This document shows, piece after piece, positions 1-8,915 of a stretch of 13,553 bases of DNA. Made by a program: the position numbers and the translations under genes. The first letter of the stretch is position 1; each line of letters opens with the position of its first letter. Source of the stretch: Candidatus Thorarchaeota archaeon MP8T_1 (GTDB taxonomy: Archaea; Asgardarchaeota; Thorarchaeia; Thorarchaeales; Thorarchaeaceae); NCBI GenBank assembly GCA_002825465.1, contig PJER01000058.1, positions 1-13,553 of the forward strand, given 5' to 3'. The notes under the pieces are model-generated. The model did not search any database and was not told the origin of the DNA. It saw only the letters and a list, made by a program, of their open reading frames with translations.

Positions 1-129
1 GAGTAAAGCAAACAGCGGGGCGGCTATTGCGGCAGATGTGTGAGCTCGGATTTTCTGGGTTCTAAGCGTTGGGAAGCGTACATGCAAGCAGTAGTTCCCC
101 CGTCCTTCACGCTCATGGTGTGATCAAAT
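1..129. other. GC-rich region upstream of rpoB, no gene recognised
   Basis: The first 120 bases hold 66 G+C (55%), clearly richer than the genes that follow. Two frames are open at the left edge and stop at 41-43 (TGA) and 63-65 (TAA); neither short peptide resembles the C-terminus of archaeal RpoH, the usual upstream neighbour of rpoB. No TATA-like element is visible, so transcription of rpoB probably starts outside the window. A possible fold pairs AGCGT (65-69) with ACGCT (109-113) and, inside it, GGGAA (71-75) with TTCCC (95-99), ending just before the rpoB ribosome binding site. It may be the tail of an unrecognised gene, a structured leader or part of an RNA gene; the sequence does not decide. 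Confidence 0.4.
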
Positions 130-3100
130 ATGTCATCGGGTACAACAGATAGAGACAAGTATTGGCCTGTGATAGAGGCATTTTTCGACCATTACGGACT
201 AGTAGGCCAACATCTTGACTCATTTAATCGATTCATACGAGAGGAGCTCCAGCAGGTAGTCGACAGTGTCGGAAAGCTGACTCCTAAGATTGAAGGTTAT
301 ATCGTTGAATTAGGCGATATTGAGATTGGAAAACCTACGATTCGAGAAGCAGATGGGAGCGAGCACGACCTGACGCCTAATGAGGCAAGGATTAGGAATC
401 TCACCTATGCAAGCAAGCTCTTCCTTCATATGACCCCTGTTCGAAAAGAGGGATCAGTATCAACCAGACTTGAAACTCTGAAAGTCTATGTTGGTAATAT
501 GCCTATCATGCTTCGAAGTGAGCAATGCCATCTTTATGGCAAGTCAAATGAAGAATTGATTGCTCTTGGTGAGGACCCCAAAGACCCTGGTGGTTACTTT
601 ATCATCAATGGCTCAGAGCGAGTATTAGTCACACAAGAAGATTTGGCGCCAAACCGAATTCTCATTGAAGAGGCTAGTAAGAGCTCAAGTTTCACTCATA
701 TTGCCAAAGTGTTTTCCACATCAAAAGGATTCAGAGCACCTGTAACTATTGAACGAAAGAGAACTGGTGAACTAAGAGTTTCTTTCCCATCAGTTCCTGG
801 AAAGATTCCTCTAGCAATTCTCATGAAAGCTCTCGGACTCGAGTCTGATAGAGAGATTGTTGATGTCATCTCAGATGATGATGAACTTCGAAATGAATTG
901 ATTGTCACAATTGAACAGTCCGCACCAATCAATGCTGTCAAGGATGAAGAAGAGGGTTCAACACGAACAAACGCTCTAGACTTCATTGGAAAGCGTGTTG
1001 CAGTTGGTCAGACCAAAGAATACCGACTAGCAAGAGCAGAAAAAGTACTGGATCGCTATCTACTTCCTCATATTGGAACTGAAGATGATACCCGACTTCA
1101 GAAAGCATACTACTTAGGACAGATGGTAGAGCGTCTACTTGAACTCGTTCTTGGAAAGAGAAGTGCTGATGACAAAGATCACTATGCAAACAAGCGACTG
1201 AAACTATCAGGTGACCTTCTCATGTCACTGTTCAGAGTCGCTCTATATTCATTAACTCGTGATATCAAGTACCAACTTGAACGCACAGCAGTACGTGGTA
1301 GAAAACCAAACATTCGAACTGCAGTTCGTGCAGATGTAATCACTCAGCGATTAAAACATGCTTTAGCCACTGGTAATTGGGTTGGTGGAAAGGCAGGAGT
1401 TTCACAGCTACTAGATCGTACCAATTACATCTCATCACTCTCACATCTCAGAAGAGTGGTTTCGCCACTATCAAGGTCACAACCGCACTTTGAGGCGCGT
1501 GACTTGCATTCAACTCACTGGGGTAAAATTTGTCCAAACGAGACCCCCGAAGGACCAAACTGTGGTCTGGTGAAGAACATCGCCATGATGGCCTACATTT
1601 CAGTAGGAACAGATGAGGATGCAATTGAACGTGTTATGATTAAATCAGAAGTCGAGCCAATCGAGAAACTGCTTGGTAAACGAGGTCGAAAGGGTGCTGA
1701 TGTCTTTCTCAATGGAAGACTTGTCGGTATTCACAACGCTCCTCAAGTTCTGGTTAAGACTCTACGACAGAAACGACGTGCTGGTGAAATTGACAACCAA
1801 ACCAACGTTGCATATTACGAAGACACCCATGAGGTGCAGGTAAATTGTGATGCCGGTAGGGTTCGTCGACCAGTAATCATTACTGAGAAAGATAAGAGCC
1901 GACTGACTGATGAACATCTACGAATGATTATCGATGGAGAATGGGGTTTCCAGGATCTGCTGAGAAATGGAATTGTAGAATTCATTGATGCTGAGGAAGA
2001 AGAAAATGCGCTCATAGCAATGTACCCAGAAGATATGAATGACAAGACAACTCATCTTGAGATTGTTCCTTCTACAATCCTCGGAATTTCTGCAGCTTTG
2101 ATACCCTTCCCAGAGAGAAATCAGTCACCACGTAATGTGTACATGGCTGGAATGGCAAAACAATCAGTTGGTGTTCCCGCTTCTAATTTCAGATTCCGTG
2201 CAGACACACGGTCTCACTTCTTCCATTATCCACAGGTTCCAATGGTAAAGACCCGTGCGATGGACTCCATCGGTTATGAGGAACGTCCAGCAGGACAGAA
2301 CTTTGTGGTAGCAATCTTGTCCTTTGAAGGATATAATATTGAAGACGCACTCATCATGAACAAAGCCTCTATTGAGCGAGGTCTTGGGCGAAGTACCTTC
2401 GCCCGTGTCTATGAGAGCGAGGAACGCAAGTATCCAGGTGGTCAGGAAGACCGATTTGAGATTCCCGATCGAAGTGTCAGAGGATACAGAGCATCAGAGT
2501 CTTACAGAAACCTTGGCGAAGATGGAATTATCGAAACCGAGGTAGAAGTAATGGGTGGCGACGTACTTATTGGTAGAACTTCTCCGCCACGATTCTTAGA
2601 AGAATACTCTGAATTTGAGATTGCTTCACCAAACCGTCGTGAAACATCTATTGCTGTCCGCCATGGAGAGGCTGGTGTTGTTGATAGTGTGATTTTAACT
2701 GAAACCATTGATGGAAATCGTCTAGTCAAAGTCAAGGTACGAGACCTTCGAGTCCCAGAACTTGGCGATAAATACGCTTCGCGACATGGTCAGAAAGGAG
2801 TGATAGGATATATCGTTCCACAACAGGATCTCCCGTTCACTGAGGATGGTGTAGTTCCTGACCTACTGATCAATCCTCATGCCATCCCAAGCCGGATGAC
2901 CATCGGCCAGATTATGGAGATGGTTGCTGGAAAAGCTGGATGCATGGCTGGAAAACAACAGGATGCAACTCCCTTCTGCGGAGTTACTGAAGAAGAACTC
3001 TTTGAAACACTGCGAAAGCATGGTCTCAAACACAATGCTCGTGAAACAATGTATTCTGGTATTACAGGTGAACGCCTCAAAGTAGACATATTCATCGGCG

Positions 3101-3501
3101 TAATCTTCTATCAGAAACTACACCATATGGTCGCAGACAAGATTCATGCGCGAGCCAGAGGACCTGTTCAGATCCTCACACGTCAACCCACCGAGGGTCG
3201 TGCACGAGAAGGTGGTCTTCGATTTGGAGAAATGGAGCGTGACGTACTAATTGGTCACGGTGCTGCTATCCTTCTGAAGGGCAGACTCCTAGATGAATCT
3301 GACAAGAGCAATATGCTCGTCTGTGAAGACTGTGGTCTGATTGGTGTATATGACCGAAACAAGGACCAATACTACTGTCCAATTTGTGGTACTAATGCCA
3401 AGATTAGCAGTGTAGTGGTTTCCTATGCATTCAAACTACTCATACAAGAAATGATGTCACTAGGCTTGGCTACCAGGCTCAGACTCAAGGAGATGATCTA
3501 A
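130..3501 (+). CDS. rpoB: DNA-directed RNA polymerase subunit B (fused B''+B')
   Basis: Second-largest subunit of archaeal RNA polymerase, forming one side of the DNA cleft and part of the active centre. At 1123 residues it is a complete, unsplit B subunit. Visible landmarks in order: protrusion/lobe motif GGYFIINGSERVLV (154-167); the hybrid-binding region around NETPEGPNCGL (470-480); SFEGYNIEDALIMN (731-744), whose acidic residues lie near the active centre; GDKYASRHGQKG (879-890), with K881 and K889 matching conserved active-centre lysines; and a C-terminal zinc ribbon C1065, C1068, C1083, C1086 in the clamp/anchor region. The ATG at 130 follows GTGATC (119-124), a partial match to the archaeal SD. 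The next gene begins one base after its stop, so the two are co-translated. B'' and B' are separate genes in methanogens and halophiles, so the fusion argues against those groups. No defect seen. Confidence 0.97.
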   Translation: MSSGTTDRDKYWPVIEAFFDHYGLVGQHLDSFNRFIREELQQVVDSVGKLTPKIEGYIVELGDIEIGKPTIREADGSEHDLTPNEARIRNLTYASKLFLHMTPVRKEGSVSTRLETLKVYVGNMPIMLRSEQCHLYGKSNEELIALGEDPKDPGGYFIINGSERVLVTQEDLAPNRILIEEASKSSSFTHIAKVFSTSKGFRAPVTIERKRTGELRVSFPSVPGKIPLAILMKALGLESDREIVDVISDDDELRNELIVTIEQSAPINAVKDEEEGSTRTNALDFIGKRVAVGQTKEYRLARAEKVLDRYLLPHIGTEDDTRLQKAYYLGQMVERLLELVLGKRSADDKDHYANKRLKLSGDLLMSLFRVALYSLTRDIKYQLERTAVRGRKPNIRTAVRADVITQRLKHALATGNWVGGKAGVSQLLDRTNYISSLSHLRRVVSPLSRSQPHFEARDLHSTHWGKICPNETPEGPNCGLVKNIAMMAYISVGTDEDAIERVMIKSEVEPIEKLLGKRGRKGADVFLNGRLVGIHNAPQVLVKTLRQKRRAGEIDNQTNVAYYEDTHEVQVNCDAGRVRRPVIITEKDKSRLTDEHLRMIIDGEWGFQDLLRNGIVEFIDAEEEENALIAMYPEDMNDKTTHLEIVPSTILGISAALIPFPERNQSPRNVYMAGMAKQSVGVPASNFRFRADTRSHFFHYPQVPMVKTRAMDSIGYEERPAGQNFVVAILSFEGYNIEDALIMNKASIERGLGRSTFARVYESEERKYPGGQEDRFEIPDRSVRGYRASESYRNLGEDGIIETEVEVMGGDVLIGRTSPPRFLEEYSEFEIASPNRRETSIAVRHGEAGVVDSVILTETIDGNRLVKVKVRDLRVPELGDKYASRHGQKGVIGYIVPQQDLPFTEDGVVPDLLINPHAIPSRMTIGQIMEMVAGKAGCMAGKQQDATPFCGVTEEELFETLRKHGLKHNARETMYSGITGERLKVDIFIGVIFYQKLHHMVADKIHARARGPVQILTRQPTEGRAREGGLRFGEMERDVLIGHGAAILLKGRLLDESDKSNMLVCEDCGLIGVYDRNKDQYYCPICGTNAKISSVVVSYAFKLLIQEMMSLGLATRLRLKEMI

Positions 3502-3502
3502 A

Positions 3503-6160
3503 ATGATCACTGGCCTTACTACAAAAAAAATCGACACAATTGAATTTGGACTATTGTCCCCTGAAGATATTCGTAAGATGTCTATTGCACAGATAGTGGT
3601 CGCAGATACCTATGATGAAGATGGATATCCAATCGATTCTGGTATCATGGATCCCAAACTAGGTGTAATCGATCCTGGTCAGCGTTGCAAGACCTGTGGA
3701 AATAGAGTGGGTAATTGTCCAGGTCATTTCGGTCATATTGAGCTTGCTCGTCCCATTATGCATGAGGGATATGCAAAAGTAATCCACAAAGTCCTTCGTG
3801 CAATATGCCGAGAATGTAATAGAATTCTTCTGAGTGACGAAGAGATTGACCACTTTAGGAAACTCTTTCGAAGATATCCTGACATGGGTCAGAAGACTGC
3901 GAATCTCTCTAAGGAGATTCTAAAGCGAGCCGCAAAGGCAAAGACCTGTCCTCATTGTGAAGCTGAACAGCTTAAGTTGAAGTTAGAAAAGCCTACATCA
4001 ATCTATGAGGTTGGCGAAGCCGGTTCTGTTAGACTGACACCTATTGATGTTCGTGCACGACTTGAGAATATATCTGATGATGACTACCGTCTTCTTGGAA
4101 TCAATCCAGAGGCAGCACGACTTGAATGGGCTATTTTGACTGTTCTTTCTGTACCTCCAGTAACAGTAAGACCATCAATTACTCTTGAATCAGGTGTTAG
4201 AAGTGAAGATGACTTGAGTCACAAGCTTATTGATATTATCAGAATTAACCAAAGACTTCGAGAGAACCTCGATGCTGGAGCACCACAACTCATCGTGGAA
4301 GATCTTTGGGAACTTCTTCAATACCACTGTACTACTTACTTCGATAATGGAGTAAGTGGAATTCCTCCAGCTAGACATAGATCTGGACGAGCCTTGCGAA
4401 CTCTGGCACAAAGACTGAAAGGAAAAGAGGGTCGATTCCGTTCCAATCTTTCTGGAAAACGAGTTGATTTCTCAGCCCGTACAGTAATCTCACCAGATCC
4501 CAATCTAAGCATGAATGAAGTAGGAGTTCCAGAACAGATTGCCAGAATCCTTACAATTCCTCAACGAGTCACGGAATGGAACCTTAAGGAAATGAAAGAA
4601 CTAGTCATTCGCGGACCTGATATACATCCTGGATGTAACTATCTCATCAGAACTGATGGTCGACGAGTTGATCTTCGTTTCGTGAAGGATAGAACAATTA
4701 TTGCAGATACTATCGAGCCTGGATTCATAGTTGAACGACATCTTGCTAATGGTGATATTGTACTGTTCAACAGACAACCATCATTGCACAGAATGTCAAT
4801 TATGGCTCATGAAGTTCGTGTAATGCCATACAGAACTTTCCGACTCTCACTCTATGTTTGTCCACCATACAACGCAGACTTTGATGGAGATGAAATGAAC
4901 CTACACGTACCACAATCTGAAGAATCTCGTGCTGAGGCAAGAGTTCTCATGCGTGTCCAAGAACAGATCTTATCTCCACGATATGGTGGTCCAATCATTG
5001 GAGCTCTGCAGGACTATATCTCAGCAGCATTTCTATTGACACGAAAGTCCAATTTACTCACAAAGGACCAAGTGAATCAGTTACTGGCCACAGCAGACTT
5101 CGAGCTCGAACTGCCACCGCCAGCTATCAAAGCTCCAGTTGAATTATGGACTGGGAAACAAATCTTCAGTATCTTCATCCCTGAAGGAATAAACATCTCA
5201 TTCAAGGCTAATATCTGCAGAAAATGTGCAGTATGCAAACGTGAAGATTGTGAATACGATGCCTTTGTGGTAATCCGAGACGGAAATCTTGTCTTCGGAG
5301 TTGTGGATGAGAAAGCCTTTGGAGCAGGTGAACCCGACTCTTTATTCCATCGAATAATCAAAGAGAACGGTCCTACTACTGCAAGGATATTCATGGACTC
5401 TGTCGGAAAACTACTAGTCAGACTAATCACTGATAGGGGTTTCTCAATGGGTCTAAATGATGTCACCCTTCCAAGAGCAGCATCTCAAAGGATTAAGAGA
5501 ATCTTGTCTGATGCAGACCAGAAGGTGAATCAACTTATTGAAACATACCAGAGAGGAGAACTTGACCCTAATCCAGGTCAGACACTCCTTGAAACCTTAG
5601 AACAACGAATCATGGCTACATTGGCTGAGGCACGAGACTCAGCTGGTACAGTTGCAGGTGAACATCTTGGTCTTGAGAACACTGCTGTTATCATGGCACA
5701 GACTGGTGCCCGTGGGTCACGATTGAATCTCTCACAGATGGCTGCTGTCGTAGGGCAGCAAGCAGTTCGTGGTGAACGAATCAGCCGAGGTTATGTTGGA
5801 CGAACTCTTCCGCACTTTGAGAGAGGAAATCTTGGTGCTCGTGCTAGAGGATTTGTCACATCTAGCTACAAGAGTGGATTGGACCCAATTGAATATTGGT
5901 TCCATGCTGCAGGTGGTCGTGAAGGACTTGTCGACACTGCAGTAAGAACATCAACCTCAGGATACATGCAGAGACGTCTCATGACAGCTCTTCAAGATCT
6001 CAAGGTTGAAACAGATGGCACTGTACGAACTGCTCCTGGTAGGATTGTTCAATTCCGCTTCGGAGATGACGGAGTTGATCCGAGCAAATCAGACCATGGA
6101 CGTTCTGTGAATATCGACATAGCCATCGAGAAAGTTCTCGGTAAAGGGAGAATCGAATAG
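3503..6160 (+). CDS. rpoA1: DNA-directed RNA polymerase subunit A'
   Basis: N-terminal two thirds of the largest subunit of archaeal RNA polymerase, carrying the catalytic metal site. The 885-residue length is normal for A'. Two zinc sites lie in the clamp: C62, C65, C72 with H75 (motif CGNRVGNCPGHFGHI), and C102, C105, C149, C152. The catalytic Mg-binding motif is NADFDGDEMN (457-466), with D459, D461 and D463. A further cysteine cluster C572, C575, C578, C583 is typical of archaeal A'. The bridge helix lies at about 798-832 (WFHAAGGREGLVDTAVRT begins at W799), and the chain ends about 60 residues later, at the usual archaeal split point before the trigger loop. The ATG at 3503 is one base after the rpoB stop, with AGGAG at 3488-3492 inside the end of rpoB as SD. 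Its own stop overlaps the SD of rpoA2. Confidence 0.97.
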   Translation: MITGLTTKKIDTIEFGLLSPEDIRKMSIAQIVVADTYDEDGYPIDSGIMDPKLGVIDPGQRCKTCGNRVGNCPGHFGHIELARPIMHEGYAKVIHKVLRAICRECNRILLSDEEIDHFRKLFRRYPDMGQKTANLSKEILKRAAKAKTCPHCEAEQLKLKLEKPTSIYEVGEAGSVRLTPIDVRARLENISDDDYRLLGINPEAARLEWAILTVLSVPPVTVRPSITLESGVRSEDDLSHKLIDIIRINQRLRENLDAGAPQLIVEDLWELLQYHCTTYFDNGVSGIPPARHRSGRALRTLAQRLKGKEGRFRSNLSGKRVDFSARTVISPDPNLSMNEVGVPEQIARILTIPQRVTEWNLKEMKELVIRGPDIHPGCNYLIRTDGRRVDLRFVKDRTIIADTIEPGFIVERHLANGDIVLFNRQPSLHRMSIMAHEVRVMPYRTFRLSLYVCPPYNADFDGDEMNLHVPQSEESRAEARVLMRVQEQILSPRYGGPIIGALQDYISAAFLLTRKSNLLTKDQVNQLLATADFELELPPPAIKAPVELWTGKQIFSIFIPEGINISFKANICRKCAVCKREDCEYDAFVVIRDGNLVFGVVDEKAFGAGEPDSLFHRIIKENGPTTARIFMDSVGKLLVRLITDRGFSMGLNDVTLPRAASQRIKRILSDADQKVNQLIETYQRGELDPNPGQTLLETLEQRIMATLAEARDSAGTVAGEHLGLENTAVIMAQTGARGSRLNLSQMAAVVGQQAVRGERISRGYVGRTLPHFERGNLGARARGFVTSSYKSGLDPIEYWFHAAGGREGLVDTAVRTSTSGYMQRRLMTALQDLKVETDGTVRTAPGRIVQFRFGDDGVDPSKSDHGRSVNIDIAIEKVLGKGRIE

Positions 6161-7495
<1,335 letters not shown>

Positions 7496-7592
7496 AACCA
7501 TTGCTCGATAGTCCACGACGGAAGCATTAAAACAGAATGAAAAATGGAGCAACCTGTTTAGGTTAGTCTACAAACAAAAAGAGGTCCTAAAT
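7496..7592 (+). promoter_or_regulatory. rpoA2-rpl30e gap with candidate TATA element and hairpin
   Basis: The 97-base gap contains a TTAAAA element (7527-7532) preceded by purine-rich GGAAGCA, a possible weak archaeal TATA/BRE site; a start about 25 bases downstream would leave a short leader. AACCT (7551-7555) and AGGTT (7560-7564) form a 5-bp hairpin with loop GTTT. TTGCTC (7501-7506) can instead pair with GAGCAA (7547-7552), overlapping the first hairpin by two bases. The rpl30e SD is GAGGT at 7581-7585. ACCT (7552-7555) could also pair with AGGT in that SD. All of this is inspection only; short pairings of this size also occur by chance. Confidence 0.3.
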
Positions 7593-7886
7593 ATGAGCCT
7601 AAATCAACCAATTGCAAGCGCAGTAAGCACAGGTAAGTGCAAGATTGGAGCAAAGTCATCACTTGATGCCGTTAAGAAAGGCGAAGCAAAATTAGTTGTT
7701 GTTGCTTCAAACTGTCCAAGGGACGAATACGATGATATTGAGAGATACGCACAACTAGCTGGTATCAAAGTACAAGAATTTGAAGGCACATCTTGGGATC
7801 TTGGTGAAACTGTTGGTAAGCCATTCATGGTTTCTGCTATTGCTATCATTGAACCTGGCGATTCTAAGATTCTAAAGATGAGCTGA
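7593..7886 (+). CDS. rpl30e: 50S ribosomal protein L30e
   Basis: Ribosomal protein of the L7Ae/L30e RNA-binding family, part of the large subunit in archaea and eukaryotes. The 97-residue length is normal. Family features are visible: the N-terminal helix region around TGKCKIGAKSSLDAVKKGEAK, the central strand LVVVASNCP, the motif CPRDEYDDIERYAQLAGI, the segment GTSWDLGETVGKPF, and a final strand VSAIAIIEPGDS. The ATG at 7593 has GAGGT at 7581-7585 as SD with seven bases of spacing. Its position between rpoA2 and nusA is the conserved archaeal one, which helps separate it from its paralogue L7Ae. The stop overlaps the SD of nusA, so the two are likely translated from one message. Eukaryotic L30 autoregulates through its own transcript; whether this protein does is not shown. 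Confidence 0.95.
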   Translation: MSLNQPIASAVSTGKCKIGAKSSLDAVKKGEAKLVVVASNCPRDEYDDIERYAQLAGIKVQEFEGTSWDLGETVGKPFMVSAIAIIEPGDSKILKMS

Positions 7887-7896
7887 GGCGAGAATC

Positions 7897-8331
7897 TTGG
7901 GTAAAGTCAAGTTATCAATGGATGACATGGCGCTGATAGCCAGATTTGAGCAAATTACTGGTGCAGCTGCAATAGATGTGGTACGAGATGATGAAGGAGA
8001 ACGTATCATTGTAGTTGTCCGAGAAAAACAGCTTGGAAAAGCAATAGGTAAAGGTGGCGTTAATGTAAGAGCTGCCTCTGATGCATTTGGTCGCGTCATT
8101 GATGTTGTTGAGATTGCTGAAACTCCGGAAGAATTCGTAAAGAGCGCACTTGCTCCAGCTCGGGTTGAGGCAGTCAAAATCATCGAACATCGCGATGGTA
8201 ACAAAGTTGCGTCAGTCACTGTAAAGAGTGAAGACCGTGGTATTGCCATTGGACGTGATGGCAGAAATGTTGCTCGTGCTCGCATTCTCGTTAAGCGTCA
8301 TTTTGATTTAGATAATGTTGTGATTGCGTGA
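7897..8331 (+). CDS. nusA: Archaeal NusA-like transcription factor (two KH domains)
   Basis: Small archaeal NusA homologue, an RNA-binding protein presumed to act with RNA polymerase during elongation or termination. At 144 residues it holds only the two KH domains and lacks the bacterial polymerase-binding N-terminal domain and S1 domain, as is normal in archaea. The first KH signature is IGKGG (50-54), the second IGRDG (118-122). The start is TTG at 7897: GAGG at 7885-7888, overlapping the rpl30e stop, is correctly spaced, and the resulting N-terminus MGKVKLSMDDM resembles family members that begin a few residues before the first helix. The next in-frame ATG (7918) would trim that strand and has no SD. 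The gap to rpl30e is 10 bases. Function in archaea is known mainly by homology. Confidence 0.93.
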   Translation: MGKVKLSMDDMALIARFEQITGAAAIDVVRDDEGERIIVVVREKQLGKAIGKGGVNVRAASDAFGRVIDVVEIAETPEEFVKSALAPARVEAVKIIEHRDGNKVASVTVKSEDRGIAIGRDGRNVARARILVKRHFDLDNVVIA

Positions 8332-8337
8332 ACTACT

Positions 8338-8379
8338 GTTTTTAGCTATTAAAAACCGAGCTTATTTGATAAGGCTTTT
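8338..8379 (+). terminator. Two AT-rich hairpins after nusA, possible terminator or attenuator
   Basis: GTTTTTA (8338-8344) and TAAAAAC (8350-8356) form a perfect 7-bp stem with loop GCTAT, starting seven bases after the nusA stop. A second stem follows: AGCTTAT (8359-8365) pairs with ATAAGGCT (8369-8376), with one bulged G and loop TTG, and runs into TTTT (8376-8379). The second unit looks like a weak intrinsic terminator. The CTTTTAAG at 8375-8382 could alternatively serve as a TATA element for a separate rps12-rps7 transcript. The two readings are compatible with a transcript boundary here. Confidence 0.35.
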
Positions 8380-8400
8380 AAGGAAATGCTAGCCGGAAGC

Positions 8401-8454
8401 GCTAACACCATAGAGAGAACACCATGAATGTTGTCTCTATTTCTACGAGGTTAG
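8401..8454 (+). promoter_or_regulatory. Structured rps12 leader that can mask the SD
   Basis: ATAGAGA (8410-8416) pairs perfectly with TCTCTAT (8434-8440). After one G-G mismatch the stem continues with AACA (8418-8421) and TGTT (8429-8432), leaving a 7-base loop CCATGAA: 11 pairs in all. An outer stem is possible between CTAAC (8402-8406) and GTTAG (8450-8454), extended by C8408-G8449 across a bulged A. That outer stem would cover the GG of the rps12 SD (GAGGT, 8447-8451). The arrangement is that of a translational control element, but no thermodynamic or comparative test could be run. Confidence 0.45.
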
Positions 8455-8462
8455 ATAATTTG
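8447..8462 (+). promoter_or_regulatory. Ribosome binding site fixing a TTG start for rps12
   Basis: GAGGT at 8447-8451 lies eight bases before the TTG at 8460. The upstream in-frame ATG at 8424 has no SD and sits in the loop of the leader hairpin. Starting at the TTG gives 147 residues beginning [13 protein letters not shown] after Met, matching the usual archaeal S12 N-terminus. Confidence 0.75.
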
Positions 8463-8903
8463 ACAGGTTCAAAATCCCCAGTTGGTGAGTTCGCAGCGCG
8501 GCCTCTTCTCCGAAAGAGAAAGAAGTTCCGTTGGAAGAAGCCAACATACAAAAGAAGAGTCCTGAAGCTTAGGAAAAAGAGTGATCCATTAGAGGGAGCC
8601 CCTCAAGCTAGAGGAATTGTTCTAGAGAAGGTTGGTGTAGAATCAAAACAACCGAACTCTGCTATCAGGAAATGTGTAAGAATTCAATTATCCAAGAACG
8701 GAAAGCAGGTCACAGCATTTATTCCAGGGGATGGCGGTCTGAAATACATAGATGAACATGATACTGTACTCGTAGAAGGTATCGGTGGTGCCCAGCGTGG
8801 TCCTATCGGTGACTTGCCTGGCGTTTCATGGAAAGTCGTGAAAGTAAATGGAGTTGGGCTAGATTCCCTGATTTACGGTAGAAAGGAAAAACCAATACGT
8901 TAG
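8460..8903 (+). CDS. rps12: 30S ribosomal protein S12
   Basis: Small-subunit protein at the decoding centre (S23 in eukaryotes). With the TTG start it has 147 residues, the normal archaeal length; the longer reading from the ATG at 8424 adds 12 residues with no S12 counterpart. The basic N-terminal extension (about 14-40) threads into the rRNA. Both conserved decoding loops are present: KQPNSA (63-68), containing the proline hydroxylated in eukaryotic relatives, and PGDGG (89-93). The C-terminus ends GRKEKPIR, as expected. No streptomycin-type anomalies can be judged by eye. The stop TAG at 8901-8903 overlaps the SD of rps7, so the two are translationally linked. The leader upstream is strongly foldable (see 8401-8454), suggesting S12-S7 expression may be controlled separately from the polymerase genes. 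Confidence 0.93.
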   Translation: MTGSKSPVGEFAARPLLRKRKKFRWKKPTYKRRVLKLRKKSDPLEGAPQARGIVLEKVGVESKQPNSAIRKCVRIQLSKNGKQVTAFIPGDGGLKYIDEHDTVLVEGIGGAQRGPIGDLPGVSWKVVKVNGVGLDSLIYGRKEKPIR

Positions 8904-8915
8904 GTGGTAACTATG
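8902..8915 (+). promoter_or_regulatory. Ribosome binding site fixing the ATG start of rps7
   Basis: AGGTGG (8902-8907), beginning inside the rps12 stop, is followed after five bases by ATG at 8913. A GTG at 8904 is in frame but lies within the SD itself, so it is not the start. Confidence 0.75.

Noticed and set aside
1..129. Possible tRNA or end of rpoH before rpoB
   Set aside because: No T-loop consensus with matching stems on either strand, and no RpoH-like C-terminal peptide in any frame.
5077..5466. 129-codon open frame on the - strand
   Set aside because: Lies wholly inside rpoA1, is serine-rich from antisense codons, and shows no family character: a shadow.
7501..7552. Kink-turn in the rpl30e leader
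   Set aside because: The stem TTGCTC/GAGCAA is present, but the bulge and tandem G-A pairs do not fit: only a 2-base bulge and about two pairs in the non-canonical stem.
7872..8285. 137-codon open frame on the - strand
   Set aside because: Covers nusA, with low-complexity Ser/Ala/Thr content typical of an antisense shadow; no SD or motif.
8904..8912. GTG as start of rps7
   Set aside because: The GTG is part of the SD sequence AGGTGG for the ATG at 8913.
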